Shown in pieces: positions 23,091-31,328 of a DNA stretch of 43,426 bases. Each line of letters opens with the position of its first letter. Position 1 is the stretch's first letter. The DNA is from an uncultured Gammaproteobacteria bacterium (GTDB lineage: Bacteria > Pseudomonadota > Gammaproteobacteria > SZUA-140): NCBI GenBank assembly GCA_945787155.1, contig CALZHD010000021.1, forward strand, positions 1 through 43,426, written 5' to 3'. The notes beneath the pieces are model-generated. The model was not told the DNA's origin. It saw nothing but the letters and a program-made list of their open reading frames with translations, and ran no database searches. A program made the translations under genes and the position numbers.

Positions 23091-24463
23091 TGGTGCGTGA
23101 TCGTGCTCGATCCTCGCTAAGGCGTAAATTTTATTTGCTCATATTATCGTGTTGGTTGAGCGCTGGCTGCACCACAAAATTTACCGACCCCACACGTTTT
23201 GAAAGTCTTAGTGACGCTGCGCAGGCACTGGTGAAGTCGGCCTTTATCGGTATCGATGAAGGGGAGAATGTCGATCAACATATCCATGTGATCGGTTTTG
23301 GTGGGCGCGTTACCTTTTTTGAAGGGGTCGCCGGCTGTGATCAAACGCAGTTTGCTCGTTATCCAATTTATCTTAATCCGCGACGTTTGAGCTGGTTAAA
23401 TCTGCCGCGCTTTATTCAGACTAAGGTGTTAATGAAAGAGTCTGGTATCAGTGATGCGCTGTTTGATGCGCTGGATAAAGATCACGCCAATGATCGTTAT
23501 ATTGATCGTCTGTATCAGTTGGTGAAACATTATCGTCCGGCTAGCAACAAGCCGGGGCATTTTTACCTGCTGGCAATGGCCGCCACGTATACTGATGCCG
23601 GCACGCTTGACTGGCAGCGTACTGATGTTCACGTTCCTAATGGTTATGTGATCAATCTTGCTCGCTGCCTGAACCAGAAATTCAGGATAGAACAGGCGAT
23701 CGATTATGCGCCTTTTGCGGTGGTGGGTTCAGTCCATCCGGCTGACCCGAATGCACTGCAGCAGGTCGAAAGATTAAGGAATGCGGGAGTGCGTTACATT
23801 AAGTGGCTGCCCAATGTAATGCATATCGATCCGGCAAGGGAGGCGTATTCAGCGTTCTATCGTGCGCTAGCTGGCGACGAAGGTGAGGCTCCTATTGCAC
23901 TGCTGACCCATACCGGTTTTGAGCATGCCACCGATGCGCCGCATGAGTGGCAGCAATATGGTAATCCAGTAGGCTACCGTAATGCGTTAGCTCAGGGCGT
24001 TAAGGTGGTGATGTCTCACAGTGGTTACAAAGGTCACAGTGAGCATGATGGCACAATGGTGCCTAATGCCGATCTGTTTTTCGAGATGATGGACATATAC
24101 CCTAATGCAGAGAGTGACCTTTCGGCGATCACCTTTGTCGAGCCGCCACGTGGCAAGTCACTAGCGGCATTGTACACGCCGTCAAATTTACTGGTAGCAC
24201 AGTTGAAGCGTATCTTACGGGAGAGTGAGCGTTACAGTGGACGAATGACCTATGGCAGTGACTACCCATTACCCGCTTCGAGGTTTCTTAATCCGAATAA
24301 AAACCTACAGGGTCACGATTTTATTACGCGTGATGAACGTAAGGCGCTGGATGAGATACAGCGTTTTAACCCGCTGTTATATGACTTTGTTCTGAAGCGT
24401 ACGCTTCGCCTGCCGGGTGAGCGCGAGGTGAGGTTGCCAGATGAAATGTTCAAATACCACTAG
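23090..24463 (+). CDS. Lipoprotein metal-dependent hydrolase (amidohydrolase superfamily)
   Basis: The 457-residue protein has a lipoprotein signal with lipobox LSAGC (Cys27). An amidohydrolase-like barrel follows: QHIHVIGFGG supplies the first-strand HxH metal site, LLTHTGFEH and MSHSGYKGH give further His ligands, and YGSDYPLP carries the final Asp. This resembles the amidohydrolase_2 group, whose members act on diverse C-N, C-O or C-C bonds. The substrate is unknown. AAGGAG lies six bases before ATG 23090, so this start is preferred over TTG 23087. Outer- or inner-membrane anchoring is inferred from the lipobox. Confidence 0.82.
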   Translation: MVRDRARSSLRRKFYLLILSCWLSAGCTTKFTDPTRFESLSDAAQALVKSAFIGIDEGENVDQHIHVIGFGGRVTFFEGVAGCDQTQFARYPIYLNPRRLSWLNLPRFIQTKVLMKESGISDALFDALDKDHANDRYIDRLYQLVKHYRPASNKPGHFYLLAMAATYTDAGTLDWQRTDVHVPNGYVINLARCLNQKFRIEQAIDYAPFAVVGSVHPADPNALQQVERLRNAGVRYIKWLPNVMHIDPAREAYSAFYRALAGDEGEAPIALLTHTGFEHATDAPHEWQQYGNPVGYRNALAQGVKVVMSHSGYKGHSEHDGTMVPNADLFFEMMDIYPNAESDLSAITFVEPPRGKSLAALYTPSNLLVAQLKRILRESERYSGRMTYGSDYPLPASRFLNPNKNLQGHDFITRDERKALDEIQRFNPLLYDFVLKRTLRLPGEREVRLPDEMFKYH

Positions 24464-24479
24464 CAGCACGCCAGATCAA

Positions 24480-24500
24480 TCGCCCCTGTTGTTGGGGCGA
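24480..24500. terminator. Hairpin between convergent genes
   Basis: TCGCCCC and GGGGCGA form a seven-pair GC-rich stem with loop TGTTGTT, 17 bases past the hydrolase stop and 21 before the end of the convergent DUF3135-like gene. No T tract follows on either strand, so terminator strength is uncertain. Confidence 0.5.
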
Positions 24501-24520
24501 GACTGGATTTGACTATAGAA

Positions 24521-24898
24521 TTATTGCCTGGCGGCCTGTTTGAAGTCGAGGATTTTGCCACTGTTGTTGCCATATAGGGTTTCGATTGCCTGTCCCCGCC
24601 CCATTAAGATGTCAAGAAGGGCTTGCTGCTTATGTCCCATTTGCTGGGTGGATTCCCACATCATGTTTGAAATGGCGAAGAGTGCATCAGCCGGGTTTTT
24701 GGCACGTTTACGCACATGCTCTACTTTCCACTGAATTCCTTCGAGCCGTTTACGCAGTTCAGCAGGCGCGTTATTGATTAAATCAGCGATCAGTTTCAGG
24801 CGCATCTCTTCAAACGCCTCTGGGTCCTGTTGAGCAAGCTCCGCCCACTCGCTGGCTTGATCCTGATAGCTAATAACTTGTTCTGATTTGCTGCTCAT
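24521..24898 (-). CDS. DUF3135-like protein
   Basis: The ORF track begins at 24928, but ATG 24898 has AAGG upstream and starts MSSKSEQVISYQDQASEW, giving 125 residues. WAELAQQDPEAFEEMRLKLIADLINNAP, RKRLEGIQWKVEHVRKRAKNPADAL and SNMMWES match the pattern of DUF3135 proteins: a WAELAxxDPEAFE opening and an RLxGLQW core. It is soluble and helical, of unknown function. The gene converges on the lipoprotein hydrolase. Confidence 0.7.
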   Translation of the reverse strand: MSSKSEQVISYQDQASEWAELAQQDPEAFEEMRLKLIADLINNAPAELRKRLEGIQWKVEHVRKRAKNPADALFAISNMMWESTQQMGHKQQALLDILMGRGQAIETLYGNNSGKILDFKQAARQ

Positions 24899-25343
24899 TT
24901 TGACTGCCCTTGGTAGTAGCGTGATCATACTGCTGGCCGGTTGTGAGGCCGGTGTTATTGAGATCAGTCTAGCTACGGTTGATTTATCGAAAACCTACAA
25001 TCTACAAATATGATTCTACACTATTTTATGACGTCTTGACTGTGCGTCAAAATATCAAATACTAATTAAAAACAGAAGGTTATCATGGCTAGTGATTTTT
25101 TGTCGGGATTTTGACGCTTCCGGGAGCATCGGGTTTACATGCTTATGTGATCAAGTCGGGGGTTGGTTATTGACATAAGATATCAGGCATTGTCAGCAAG
25201 GAGACAGCGGACTCGGGATGGCGATTTCAATCATGATTATCAATGCTTATCAGGGAAGGATCGATTTTTACTGCAGTGGAAGGTGTGCGGATGATGTCTT
25301 GATCTGATCTTCCATAGTGTTCTGGTCGAGAGATTGTAAATAA
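24899..25343. other. Gene-poor gap with a weak promoter-like site and a 9-codon ORF
   Basis: TTGACT at 25036-25041 is followed 18-19 bases later by a poor -10 (TACTAAT). AAGG and an ATG at 25085 then open only nine codons (MASDFLSGF). This could be the remains of a lost gene start or a leader peptide. Nothing else was recognised. Confidence 0.25.
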
Positions 25344-25376
25344 CGGGGCCAGGGCGATCCGTCACCCTGGACCCCG
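25344..25376 (-). terminator. Terminator of the Hsp20 gene
   Basis: On the minus strand CGGGG-T-CCAGGG pairs with CCCTGG-CCCCG across a ten-base loop. TTATTTACAATC follows. The stem has 11 pairs with one bulged T. It lies about 30 bases past the hsp20 stop. Confidence 0.75.
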
Positions 25377-25407
25377 TCGCCGACTAAAGAGCCGGCGTGT
25401 GGAGCAG

Positions 25408-25971
25408 CTAAGCAGCTGCTTTAACCTCAATCTTGCGACCTTCCTCCTGTGTTGATTTAACGGCCTGTCGCTTGATATTGATCGTTAAGACGCCATCCTT
25501 GAAGCTGGCATCGATATCGTCGGGGTTGGCGTCACGTGGCAGTGTCAATACGCGTTCGAAACTGCCATAGCTACGCTCGATACAGTGATAGTTTTCTCGT
25601 TCCTCTTTCTTTTCCTGTTGCTTCTCGCCACGTATTGTCAGGGTATTACCATCGACCTCGAGGTTGACATCTTCCCTGGCAACGCCCGGTATCTCGGCAC
25701 TGATAACGTAGTGGTCTTCATTTTCCTTGATATCGAGATTTGGTTTGAGCGCAATTGAAGTCAATTCTGGCCACACACGGCTGCTATTCCAGTCGTTGAA
25801 TAGTGAGCGGCCCGCAATGCCACTGAACGCATCATTAAAGAGGCGATCGATTTCATTATGCAGATGGCTGACAGGGGTGGTGATTGGCTGGTTTGGAACA
25901 TTTCGTACAGGGAGGTCCTGCTGTTCTTCATGCTTAAACCAGTTCCATGGGGCATATTGTTTGATGTTCAT
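25408..25971 (-). CDS. Small heat-shock protein, Hsp20/alpha-crystallin family
   Basis: Hsp20 proteins are ATP-independent holdases that bind unfolding proteins. The 187-residue product has an alpha-crystallin domain (about 75-175) with LKPNLDIKENEDHYVISAEIPGVAREDVNLEVDGNTLTIRGEK split by the usual strands, then FERVLTLP, the DGVLTI strand and an INI (IxI) oligomerisation motif. The N-terminal arm contains the common LHNEIDRLFNDAF helix. A very strong AAAGGAGG precedes two adjacent ATGs; the second (25971), six bases away, is chosen. No heat-shock sigma-32 promoter was recognised upstream. Confidence 0.93.
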   Translation of the reverse strand: MNIKQYAPWNWFKHEEQQDLPVRNVPNQPITTPVSHLHNEIDRLFNDAFSGIAGRSLFNDWNSSRVWPELTSIALKPNLDIKENEDHYVISAEIPGVAREDVNLEVDGNTLTIRGEKQQEKKEERENYHCIERSYGSFERVLTLPRDANPDDIDASFKDGVLTINIKRQAVKSTQEEGRKIEVKAAA

Positions 25972-26173
25972 CATGAACCTCCTTTATACCTAACCGGTCT
26001 ATTGGAGCCTGAAATATCCTAATAGATGTCTACATTTGATACCCTATTGCAGCAGAAATCAACCCATAATTTTACTAAACAGGGACGTTTAAACTGTTTT
26101 TTATGGAATGTTTTTTGTATGTTTAATTGAGAACATCGACCAGCAAAAATAGTGCCTTCAGGTCTTACTTAGA

Positions 26174-26335
26174 TTAAGGAACCTCTGATGAATTACATTG
26201 TATGTCATTGCGAGCGAAACACGGCAATCTCGACGCTATAAGAATCATCGAGTTATGAGATTGCTTCGTCGCTCCGCTTCTCGCACCACAGGGCACTTCC
26301 TTCGGTCGCCTGACAATTAATCAGAGGTTCCTTAA
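26174..26335. mobile_element. MITE-like element with perfect 16-bp terminal inverted repeats
   Basis: TTAAGGAACCTCTGAT at 26174-26189 is the exact inverse complement of 26320-26335. The 162-base interior holds no gene. It contains a second imperfect hairpin of the widespread type TGCGAGCGAA...GGCAATCTC / GAGATTGCTTCGTCGCT. A nested palindrome inside terminal repeats is typical of non-autonomous elements. The right repeat lies inside the end of the TauE gene. The rest of the gap from 25972 to 26173 shows no other feature. Confidence 0.75.
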
Positions 26336-27076
26336 AACATTCCACAGACCCAACGCACTGATAATGACGAGGACCGCTCCGACCACCTGTTTAAAGCGCT
26401 GATCATTTTTTAGAATAGTTTCGTGCGCCTTTAGCCCGATGACATGGCCGATGGCGGCAGCAGGCAGTAGCATCAGTGCGCTCTCCAGTTGCAGTGGGAC
26501 ACCGAGGGCGGCGAAGGTAGTCATCTTGATAGTGACCAGGCAGAACCACAGTACAAATAGCGTATTGCGTAACTGTGAAAATGAAACATTACGCATAAAT
26601 ACCGCGACCATTAACGGCGCACCTGTGAGGGAGGTGCCGGCTACATAACCGCCAAAGACAAGCAGTAGCTTGTCACTCCATTTTTGTTGGCTGTTGATGG
26701 ATAGATTTAATAACCACATCAGGGCATAAAATAGCGACACTGAATAGATGAAGAGCAGTAACCATTGATTGGGCAGAGTGATCAGCCCGAGGACGCCGAT
26801 CAACGCGGGCGGTATGATGAACAGGGCTGCCTGTTTCAGATAATGCCAGTCGACGTGGTTGAGCCGTGTGCGTAACGTGAGTGCAGAGAAAAAGAGCAGA
26901 TGCGCGCCAATTACGGGGAGCCAGAAGATCGGCTGATCGTGGATGAAAAGCATCAGTGGTAGCCCCAGCGCCGCGCCACCAAAACCGAGGCCACTACGCA
27001 CAAAGCCGGTCCACGCAAACAGCAGTGCCACGAGCACAAGCTGGGTGGTGCTGAAGTCGAATAACAGGGAGTTCAT
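26321..27076 (-). CDS. TauE/SafE family membrane exporter
   Basis: The 251-residue protein has about eight hydrophobic segments and the family pattern: an N-terminal GFVRSGLGFGGAALGLPLML motif, and in the second half GGYVAGTSLTGAPLMVAVFM, a partial internal repeat of the first. TauE/SafE proteins are proposed to export sulfite or sulfonates; the substrate here is not known. The last codons (LRNL-stop) are read from the terminal repeat of the MITE-like element, so the natural C-terminus may have been replaced. Loss is small because the last helix is complete. Confidence 0.85.
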   Translation of the reverse strand: MNSLLFDFSTTQLVLVALLFAWTGFVRSGLGFGGAALGLPLMLFIHDQPIFWLPVIGAHLLFFSALTLRTRLNHVDWHYLKQAALFIIPPALIGVLGLITLPNQWLLLFIYSVSLFYALMWLLNLSINSQQKWSDKLLLVFGGYVAGTSLTGAPLMVAVFMRNVSFSQLRNTLFVLWFCLVTIKMTTFAALGVPLQLESALMLLPAAAIGHVIGLKAHETILKNDQRFKQVVGAVLVIISALGLWNVLRNL

Positions 27077-27098
27077 CGGTAAATTGGGAATAAGTGCG

Positions 27099-27126
27099 GG
27101 TATCAGTATCGAGTGGTAATGATACC
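27099..27126. other. Inverted repeat between divergent genes
   Basis: GGTATCA and TGATACC are separated by 14 bases in the gap between the TauE gene and the DUF523 gene. It could be a regulator site for either gene. Confidence 0.3.
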
Positions 27127-27212
27127 ATATTAAGCGTTGAGCTTATTGGAGGGGAGATGATTGGGAATACATATGGTGCTGGTGAGATGTCATAAATTAG
27201 CTGTTGAGTGAA

Positions 27213-27683
27213 ATGATGGTGACTACTTCAGAAAAAGTGCTTTTGGTAAGCGCGTGTCTCTTAGGCGAGACGGTTCGCTACGACGGCAAGGCCCTCCCGC
27301 ATACGGAAATTTCCAGACTGTGCGATCAGGGCTATGTGCTGCTCCCATTTTGTCCTGAGGTTGCCGGTGGTCTGCCGGTACCTCGCGCAGCGGCAGAGAT
27401 CTGCAACGACGCCGATGCCTCATCACGGCGTTGTGTGAAAAATTGTTGTGGTGCTGATGTGACGGCACAATTTTATAAAGGCGCTGCGGCAGCGCTGGCG
27501 CAGGTGAAGGAACATGGCATTACCACTGCAATTCTCAAAGAAGGAAGCCCCTCCTGTGGTAGTCGAGAGATCTATGATGGCAGCTTCAGTGGCCAGCGCA
27601 TCGCTGGTGAAGGCATTACCACAACATTGCTACAGGCGCATGGGGTACGTGTGCTGAGTGAACTCCGTCTGGATGAGCTCTGA
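27213..27683 (+). CDS. DUF523 family protein
   Basis: The protein has about 156 residues and carries the DUF523 motifs: SACLLGETVRYDG at the N-terminus, CPEVAGGLPVPR in the middle and LKEGSPSCGS near the end. The conserved cysteines (SACLLG, CPEVAGG, SPSCG) suggest metal or cluster binding. Function is unknown. The ORF track begins at TTG 27204; ATG 27213 is chosen, and ATG 27216 is equally possible. The gene is divergent from TauE and convergent with the aminopeptidase gene. Confidence 0.85.
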   Translation: MMVTTSEKVLLVSACLLGETVRYDGKALPHTEISRLCDQGYVLLPFCPEVAGGLPVPRAAAEICNDADASSRRCVKNCCGADVTAQFYKGAAAALAQVKEHGITTAILKEGSPSCGSREIYDGSFSGQRIAGEGITTTLLQAHGVRVLSELRLDEL

Positions 27684-27707
27684 AGATTGTCTGGCTATAG
27701 TCATTCA

Positions 27708-28994
27708 TCAACAGCGTAGAAATCCCGCCATCGCGCGAATCATGTAGTCGTGGTCAGTAGCACCCGCGCTTTCGCGTATGCTGTGCATCGCCCACATTGG
27801 ATTACCCACATCGAGTGAACGTATCCCTGTTCTTGCAGCAGACATTGGCCCGATAGTGCTGCCACAGGCGAGGTCGCTACGGTTGACGAATTTTTGATAA
27901 GGGACCTGCGCTGCTTCACAGATAGAGACAAACAGCGCCTCGGTGTGGGCATCAGTCGTATAGCGTTGGTTGGTGTTGATCTTGATGACAGGGCCACCAT
28001 TGATGATCGGCTGGTGTTCCGGTTCATGTTTATCGGTGAAGTTAGGGTGCCACGCATGGGCCATGTCGGCACTGAGCATATAGCTGTTGGCGATGGCCTG
28101 GTGGTGGCTCTGCGAGCCGTCATCAAGGGTAGCGCTGATGCGATTCAATACATCGCTGAGAAAGCTGCCATCGGCCCCTTTGGCACTGCAACTACCAACC
28201 TCTTCGTGATCAAAAAAGGCGATGGCCTGCGTTGCCGCAGTTGGTTCGTCGAGTGTTTCGTTCAGTGCCAGTAGTGCTGCATGACAGGATGCCAGGTTGT
28301 CCAGTTGACTGTTGGTGATGAATGCCTGATGGGCGCCAAAAAAGGCACCGGGTTGCGTGTCGTAGACGGCCAGCTCCCACGCAAGGATTGCTGCCTCATC
28401 TACCTGTAACCGTTCGGCGACAAGTCCTTTGAAATCTACACCGTCATTTGCGTGTGAAAAGATCAGTGGTAGTTCATCCTGTGCATTGAACTTCAGGCCA
28501 CCTTCGTTGACCCCTCGGTTGAGGTGGATCGCGAGATTGGGCAGGCGCATAATCGATTCATTGATGCGCAGCAGGCGTGACTCAAACGCCTGCGGCCCAT
28601 CCCCAGTTTTAATGCTGACACGTCCCGCCAGTGAAAGATCGCGATCGGCAAAGGTCGCGATAATGGGTCCGCCGTAAACCTCGACGCCAAGGCGCAAATA
28701 CGGCCCTTTCTTTTGTGCTGGATTGGGCTTGATACGTAGTCCGGGCGAGTCGGTGTGTGCACCGATGATGCGATAGCCACTTTCACTCGGCGCCTGTGTC
28801 CCGACAACAAAGGCGATGATCGAAGATTCATCGCGTATCGTGTAGTAACGTTTCCCCGCGGTCAGTTGCCAGTGCTCCTTTTCCAGAAGCGGTTCGAAAC
28901 CGTGCTGTTGCAGTATCGCAATGGTACTGTCGACTGCATGCCATGGGCTGGGGCTGTTATCGATAAAGTCGAGGAGTTGTTGTGCCTGGTTCAT
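27708..28994 (-). CDS. apeB: M18 family aminopeptidase
   Basis: M18 enzymes are dinuclear-zinc aminopeptidases with a preference for acidic N-termini, forming large tetrahedral complexes. The 428-residue protein starts LLDFIDNSPSPWHAV. It supplies the metal ligands in GAHTDSPGLR, FDHEEVGS, SADMAHAWHPN and the C-terminal MHSIRE. LRLGVEVYGGPI and RDLSLAGRV are also characteristic. It stands alone in opposite orientation to its neighbours. The naming follows the PSORT-type apeB convention for M18 members. Confidence 0.93.
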   Translation of the reverse strand: MNQAQQLLDFIDNSPSPWHAVDSTIAILQQHGFEPLLEKEHWQLTAGKRYYTIRDESSIIAFVVGTQAPSESGYRIIGAHTDSPGLRIKPNPAQKKGPYLRLGVEVYGGPIIATFADRDLSLAGRVSIKTGDGPQAFESRLLRINESIMRLPNLAIHLNRGVNEGGLKFNAQDELPLIFSHANDGVDFKGLVAERLQVDEAAILAWELAVYDTQPGAFFGAHQAFITNSQLDNLASCHAALLALNETLDEPTAATQAIAFFDHEEVGSCSAKGADGSFLSDVLNRISATLDDGSQSHHQAIANSYMLSADMAHAWHPNFTDKHEPEHQPIINGGPVIKINTNQRYTTDAHTEALFVSICEAAQVPYQKFVNRSDLACGSTIGPMSAARTGIRSLDVGNPMWAMHSIRESAGATDHDYMIRAMAGFLRC

Positions 28995-29146
28995 CTGCCA
29001 CTCTTGAGTCGTGATTTATGAATGTATTAATCTACCACGTGTTGGCAGGGGAGTCCTGCTGTTGGATAGATAGATTTAAGAAACCGCTGACTTTTGGTGA
29101 GCGGATTTGCTATTAAAGTTAGCACTCCTTAAGCTGTTGCTCTGAG

Positions 29147-29665
29147 ATGACAGATAAGAAAAATCGACAATTAACACATACGGATCATCACGCAGGCGAT
29201 GGGCGATTGCCGCTGATTTTGTTGCTGGACGGTGTGAGCGATCCAACCAATGTGGGTGGAATTTTTCGTATTGCAGATGCCCTGGGTGTTGAGCGCCTTC
29301 TCCTTTGTGGCCACACCGTTGTACCGCCTAATCGACGTTTGACGCGGACTGCGCGTACGACGGACAAGGTGGTTGCCTACGATTATTGTGCAGACCCCGA
29401 GGCCGAGCTGATGAGGCTGCGTGAGCAGGGCTACCACTTGATTGCACTGGAACTCACTCAGCATAGCGTCGACCTGAAAACGGTCGATTATGGTACGTGG
29501 GGCAAAATCTGTCTGATTCTGGGTGCAGAGCAGGCGGGAGTGAGTTCAAGGCTGCTTGAAATCGTTGATCAGACAGTTCATATTCCGATGCAGGGTCTGA
29601 ACTCTTCGATGAACGTCGCGACTGCCTGTGCCATTGCAGTCCATGAGATTGCCCGTCATCTATAG
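29147..29665 (+). CDS. TrmH-family (SPOUT) RNA 2'-O-methyltransferase
   Basis: The 172-residue protein consists almost only of the SPOUT catalytic domain: GVSDPTNVGGIFRIADALGV (motif 1), CLILGAEQAGVS (motif 2) and IPMQGLNSSMNVATACAIAVHEI (motif 3), which build the knot and SAM pocket. It is a paralogue of RlmB at 3020 but lacks that protein's N-terminal RNA-binding domain. The target RNA cannot be read from the sequence; a tRNA ribose methylase is likely. The gene has its own upstream region of about 150 bases. Confidence 0.88.
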   Translation: MTDKKNRQLTHTDHHAGDGRLPLILLLDGVSDPTNVGGIFRIADALGVERLLLCGHTVVPPNRRLTRTARTTDKVVAYDYCADPEAELMRLREQGYHLIALELTQHSVDLKTVDYGTWGKICLILGAEQAGVSSRLLEIVDQTVHIPMQGLNSSMNVATACAIAVHEIARHL

Positions 29666-29728
29666 GTGGTTATAGCGGGTGTTTATGTAGTACCCCAGTT
29701 GGGGGAATGATTATATTTGGGGAAGGGG

Positions 29729-29989
29729 ATGAAGAAACTTAAAAATGAGGTTGAATTGATCAAGGCCGCCATCACTGCTGGCGTCCGCTACGCCGAGGCG
29801 CGTGGCGCGGCACAGTTTGAAAGCGCAGATTCGGTTAATGACAAGGCGCTCTATATCTACCGCCTGCTGGTGCATGACAAGCTGATTCAGGCCATGCCGG
29901 AGGATCAGGTCTCGCAAAAATCGGTGAAGCACAAACTGGCGATCTGGTATGCAAAACAGCTGCCGGCAGATCACCCGTTGTTGCAGTAG
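29729..29989 (+). CDS. DUF5062 family protein
   Basis: The 86-residue product starts MKKLKNEVELIKAAITAGVRYAEARGA and has LYIYRLLVHDKLI and SVKHKLAIWYAKQLPADHPLL, a pattern I recognise from gammaproteobacterial DUF5062 proteins. It is soluble and of unknown function. ATG 29729, with GGAAG just before it, is preferred over TTG 29717. Confidence 0.68.
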   Translation: MKKLKNEVELIKAAITAGVRYAEARGAAQFESADSVNDKALYIYRLLVHDKLIQAMPEDQVSQKSVKHKLAIWYAKQLPADHPLLQ

Positions 29990-30055
29990 CGTCTATTTTT
30001 CGACTAAGCAGATACCCACAGCGCATCATCCATTTAAATGCTATAAGTAAAGACT

Positions 30056-30175
30056 TGGTCTTACCCCGATTTAACGCACACTCAGTTAAGCAACAAATTG
30101 TTCTTCAAAGTCTACCGGTGATTGGTAATCAATGTAAGAGTGTTTTCGTTGCCGGTTATAAAATATTTCAATGAT
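30056..30175 (-). mobile_element. Terminal remnant of an IS3-family insertion sequence
   Basis: On the minus strand 30175-30086 encodes IEIFYNRQRKHSYIDYQSP followed by VDFEEQFVA and a stop, the characteristic C-terminus of IS3-family OrfB integrases. Past the stop, TGTGCGTTAAATCGGGGTAAGACCA looks like the element end. Everything upstream in OrfB is missing, and the break coincides with the start of the PilZ gene. The ORF is too short for the supplied track. Confidence 0.78.
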
Positions 30176-30587
30176 GTATAAAGATAAAAATCGCAGACAA
30201 TACGCACGCTATCGTACTCAGCAGCTTTTCATTGAAGTGAAAGTGCCTGGGGTTGACCGGCACCCTGATCGAGTCAAAGGGATTGATTTCAACGCGCATG
30301 GACTGGCCTTTATTGTCAGCGCACAGCAATTTGATATCGGTGAGCAACTGGAACTCAACATCAGACTGGAGAAAATACACCTTACCCAGCTCATCGCTGA
30401 GGTGCGCAATATTCAGGATGATCGCTATGGGGTTAAGTTTGTTTTCACTGCGGAGCATATGAAAACAGCGGCGGTACTGGATGGCCTTGAAGAGATTGCC
30501 AGGATCCTCAACGCCTCCCACACGGCTGTCGTTGATACTGGATTGCGTAAAACGAAAAAACGCGACCGTTTCAGCGATAAGTGGTAG
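30171..30587 (+). CDS. PilZ-domain protein (probable c-di-GMP effector)
   Basis: PilZ domains bind cyclic di-GMP. The 138-residue protein has the RxxxR arm (RQYAR, residues 9-13) and a second motif DFNAHG in place of the usual D/NxSxxG, with Asn for Ser. Strands LELNIRLE, LIAEVRNI and YGVKFVF complete the barrel. A basic C-terminal tail (RKTKKRDRF) follows. The first ATG lies at the edge of an IS3 remnant with no ribosome-binding site, so its original 5' region may have been lost. The GGDEF-EAL gene at 14506 could supply its ligand. Confidence 0.78.
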   Translation: MMYKDKNRRQYARYRTQQLFIEVKVPGVDRHPDRVKGIDFNAHGLAFIVSAQQFDIGEQLELNIRLEKIHLTQLIAEVRNIQDDRYGVKFVFTAEHMKTAAVLDGLEEIARILNASHTAVVDTGLRKTKKRDRFSDKW

Positions 30588-30650
30588 CTAATCGGGATCG
30601 GCTTACAGCTGATACTGGTATGATCTCAGTTCCCTTAATGGAGAATTGCT

Positions 30651-31145
30651 ATGTGGATTGAGATCATTTTTTTACTTATTTTCAGCATTGGCGTCGTGGG
30701 TTTAATCACTTCCCGTGCAGTAGACACTCACATTGAGATCAACGCGTCGGCTGAAGAGATCTGGCGTGTGCTCACCGATTTTCAGGCTTACGGTGAATGG
30801 AACCCTTTTATCGTGGCGATTACAGGTCCTGTTGAGGCGGATAAACAAATTTCTGTTACGATTAAACTGCCTGTTGGTTTGAAGATGGATTTCAAACTGT
30901 TGTTGCAGCAGTTGAATCCAAGCAGAGAGATGATATGGATCGGTACAACACTTGCCCGAAATATACTGGATGGTCGACATTACTTTGTCATTGAGTCGAT
31001 ATCGGATAACAAGGTTAAGTTCTCTCAAGGCGAGAGTTATCGAGGTGTGTTGCTTTACTTTTGTTGGCCCTTCATCCAGTGGAGTGTTTCTAAAAGCTTT
31101 GCTGACATGAATCATGCATTAAAGCGAAGGGCTGAGAATGGTTAG
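30651..31145 (+). CDS. SRPBCC-family protein with N-terminal membrane helix
   Basis: The 164-residue protein begins with a hydrophobic helix (IEIIFLLIFSIGVVGLI) and then has a START/SRPBCC-like fold: IEINASAEEIWRVLTDFQAYGEWNPFIVAITG is the classic opening, and a long C-terminal helix (VSKSFADMNHALKRRAE) closes the cavity. These domains bind hydrophobic ligands or act as cyclase/aromatase-like folds. The ligand is unknown. TGGAGAA lies about seven bases before the ATG. Confidence 0.85.
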   Translation: MWIEIIFLLIFSIGVVGLITSRAVDTHIEINASAEEIWRVLTDFQAYGEWNPFIVAITGPVEADKQISVTIKLPVGLKMDFKLLLQQLNPSREMIWIGTTLARNILDGRHYFVIESISDNKVKFSQGESYRGVLLYFCWPFIQWSVSKSFADMNHALKRRAENG

Positions 31146-31290
31146 GTCCGGGAAAGGGGAAAGGGGAAAAGCGGCTGGCGCCTTTTCAATAGTATATGAG
31201 GAGTGCTGATGTCTCTATCGTTGGCTTGAAGCTGGAGAATTGAAAGATTAAAGAAGGTAACGACGCACGGTGGTGCGATTGATGTATGAG

Positions 31291-31328
31291 AAAGGCCTCG
31301 GGTGCTCATCACCCGAGGCCTTTTTTAT
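31291..31328. terminator. Strong hairpin terminator, active in both directions
   Basis: AAAGGCCTCGGGTG and CACCCGAGGCCTTT form a 14-pair stem with loop CTCAT. TTTTTT continues on the plus strand and a shorter T run on the minus strand. It closes the secreted-repeat gene (minus) and can stop transcripts from the SRPBCC gene (plus). Confidence 0.93.

Noticed and set aside
25972-26060. RNA thermometer in the Hsp20 leader
   Set aside because: A CTCC upstream could pair with the GGAG of the ribosome-binding site, but only four consecutive pairs are visible and no ROSE-like or fourU pattern is clear.
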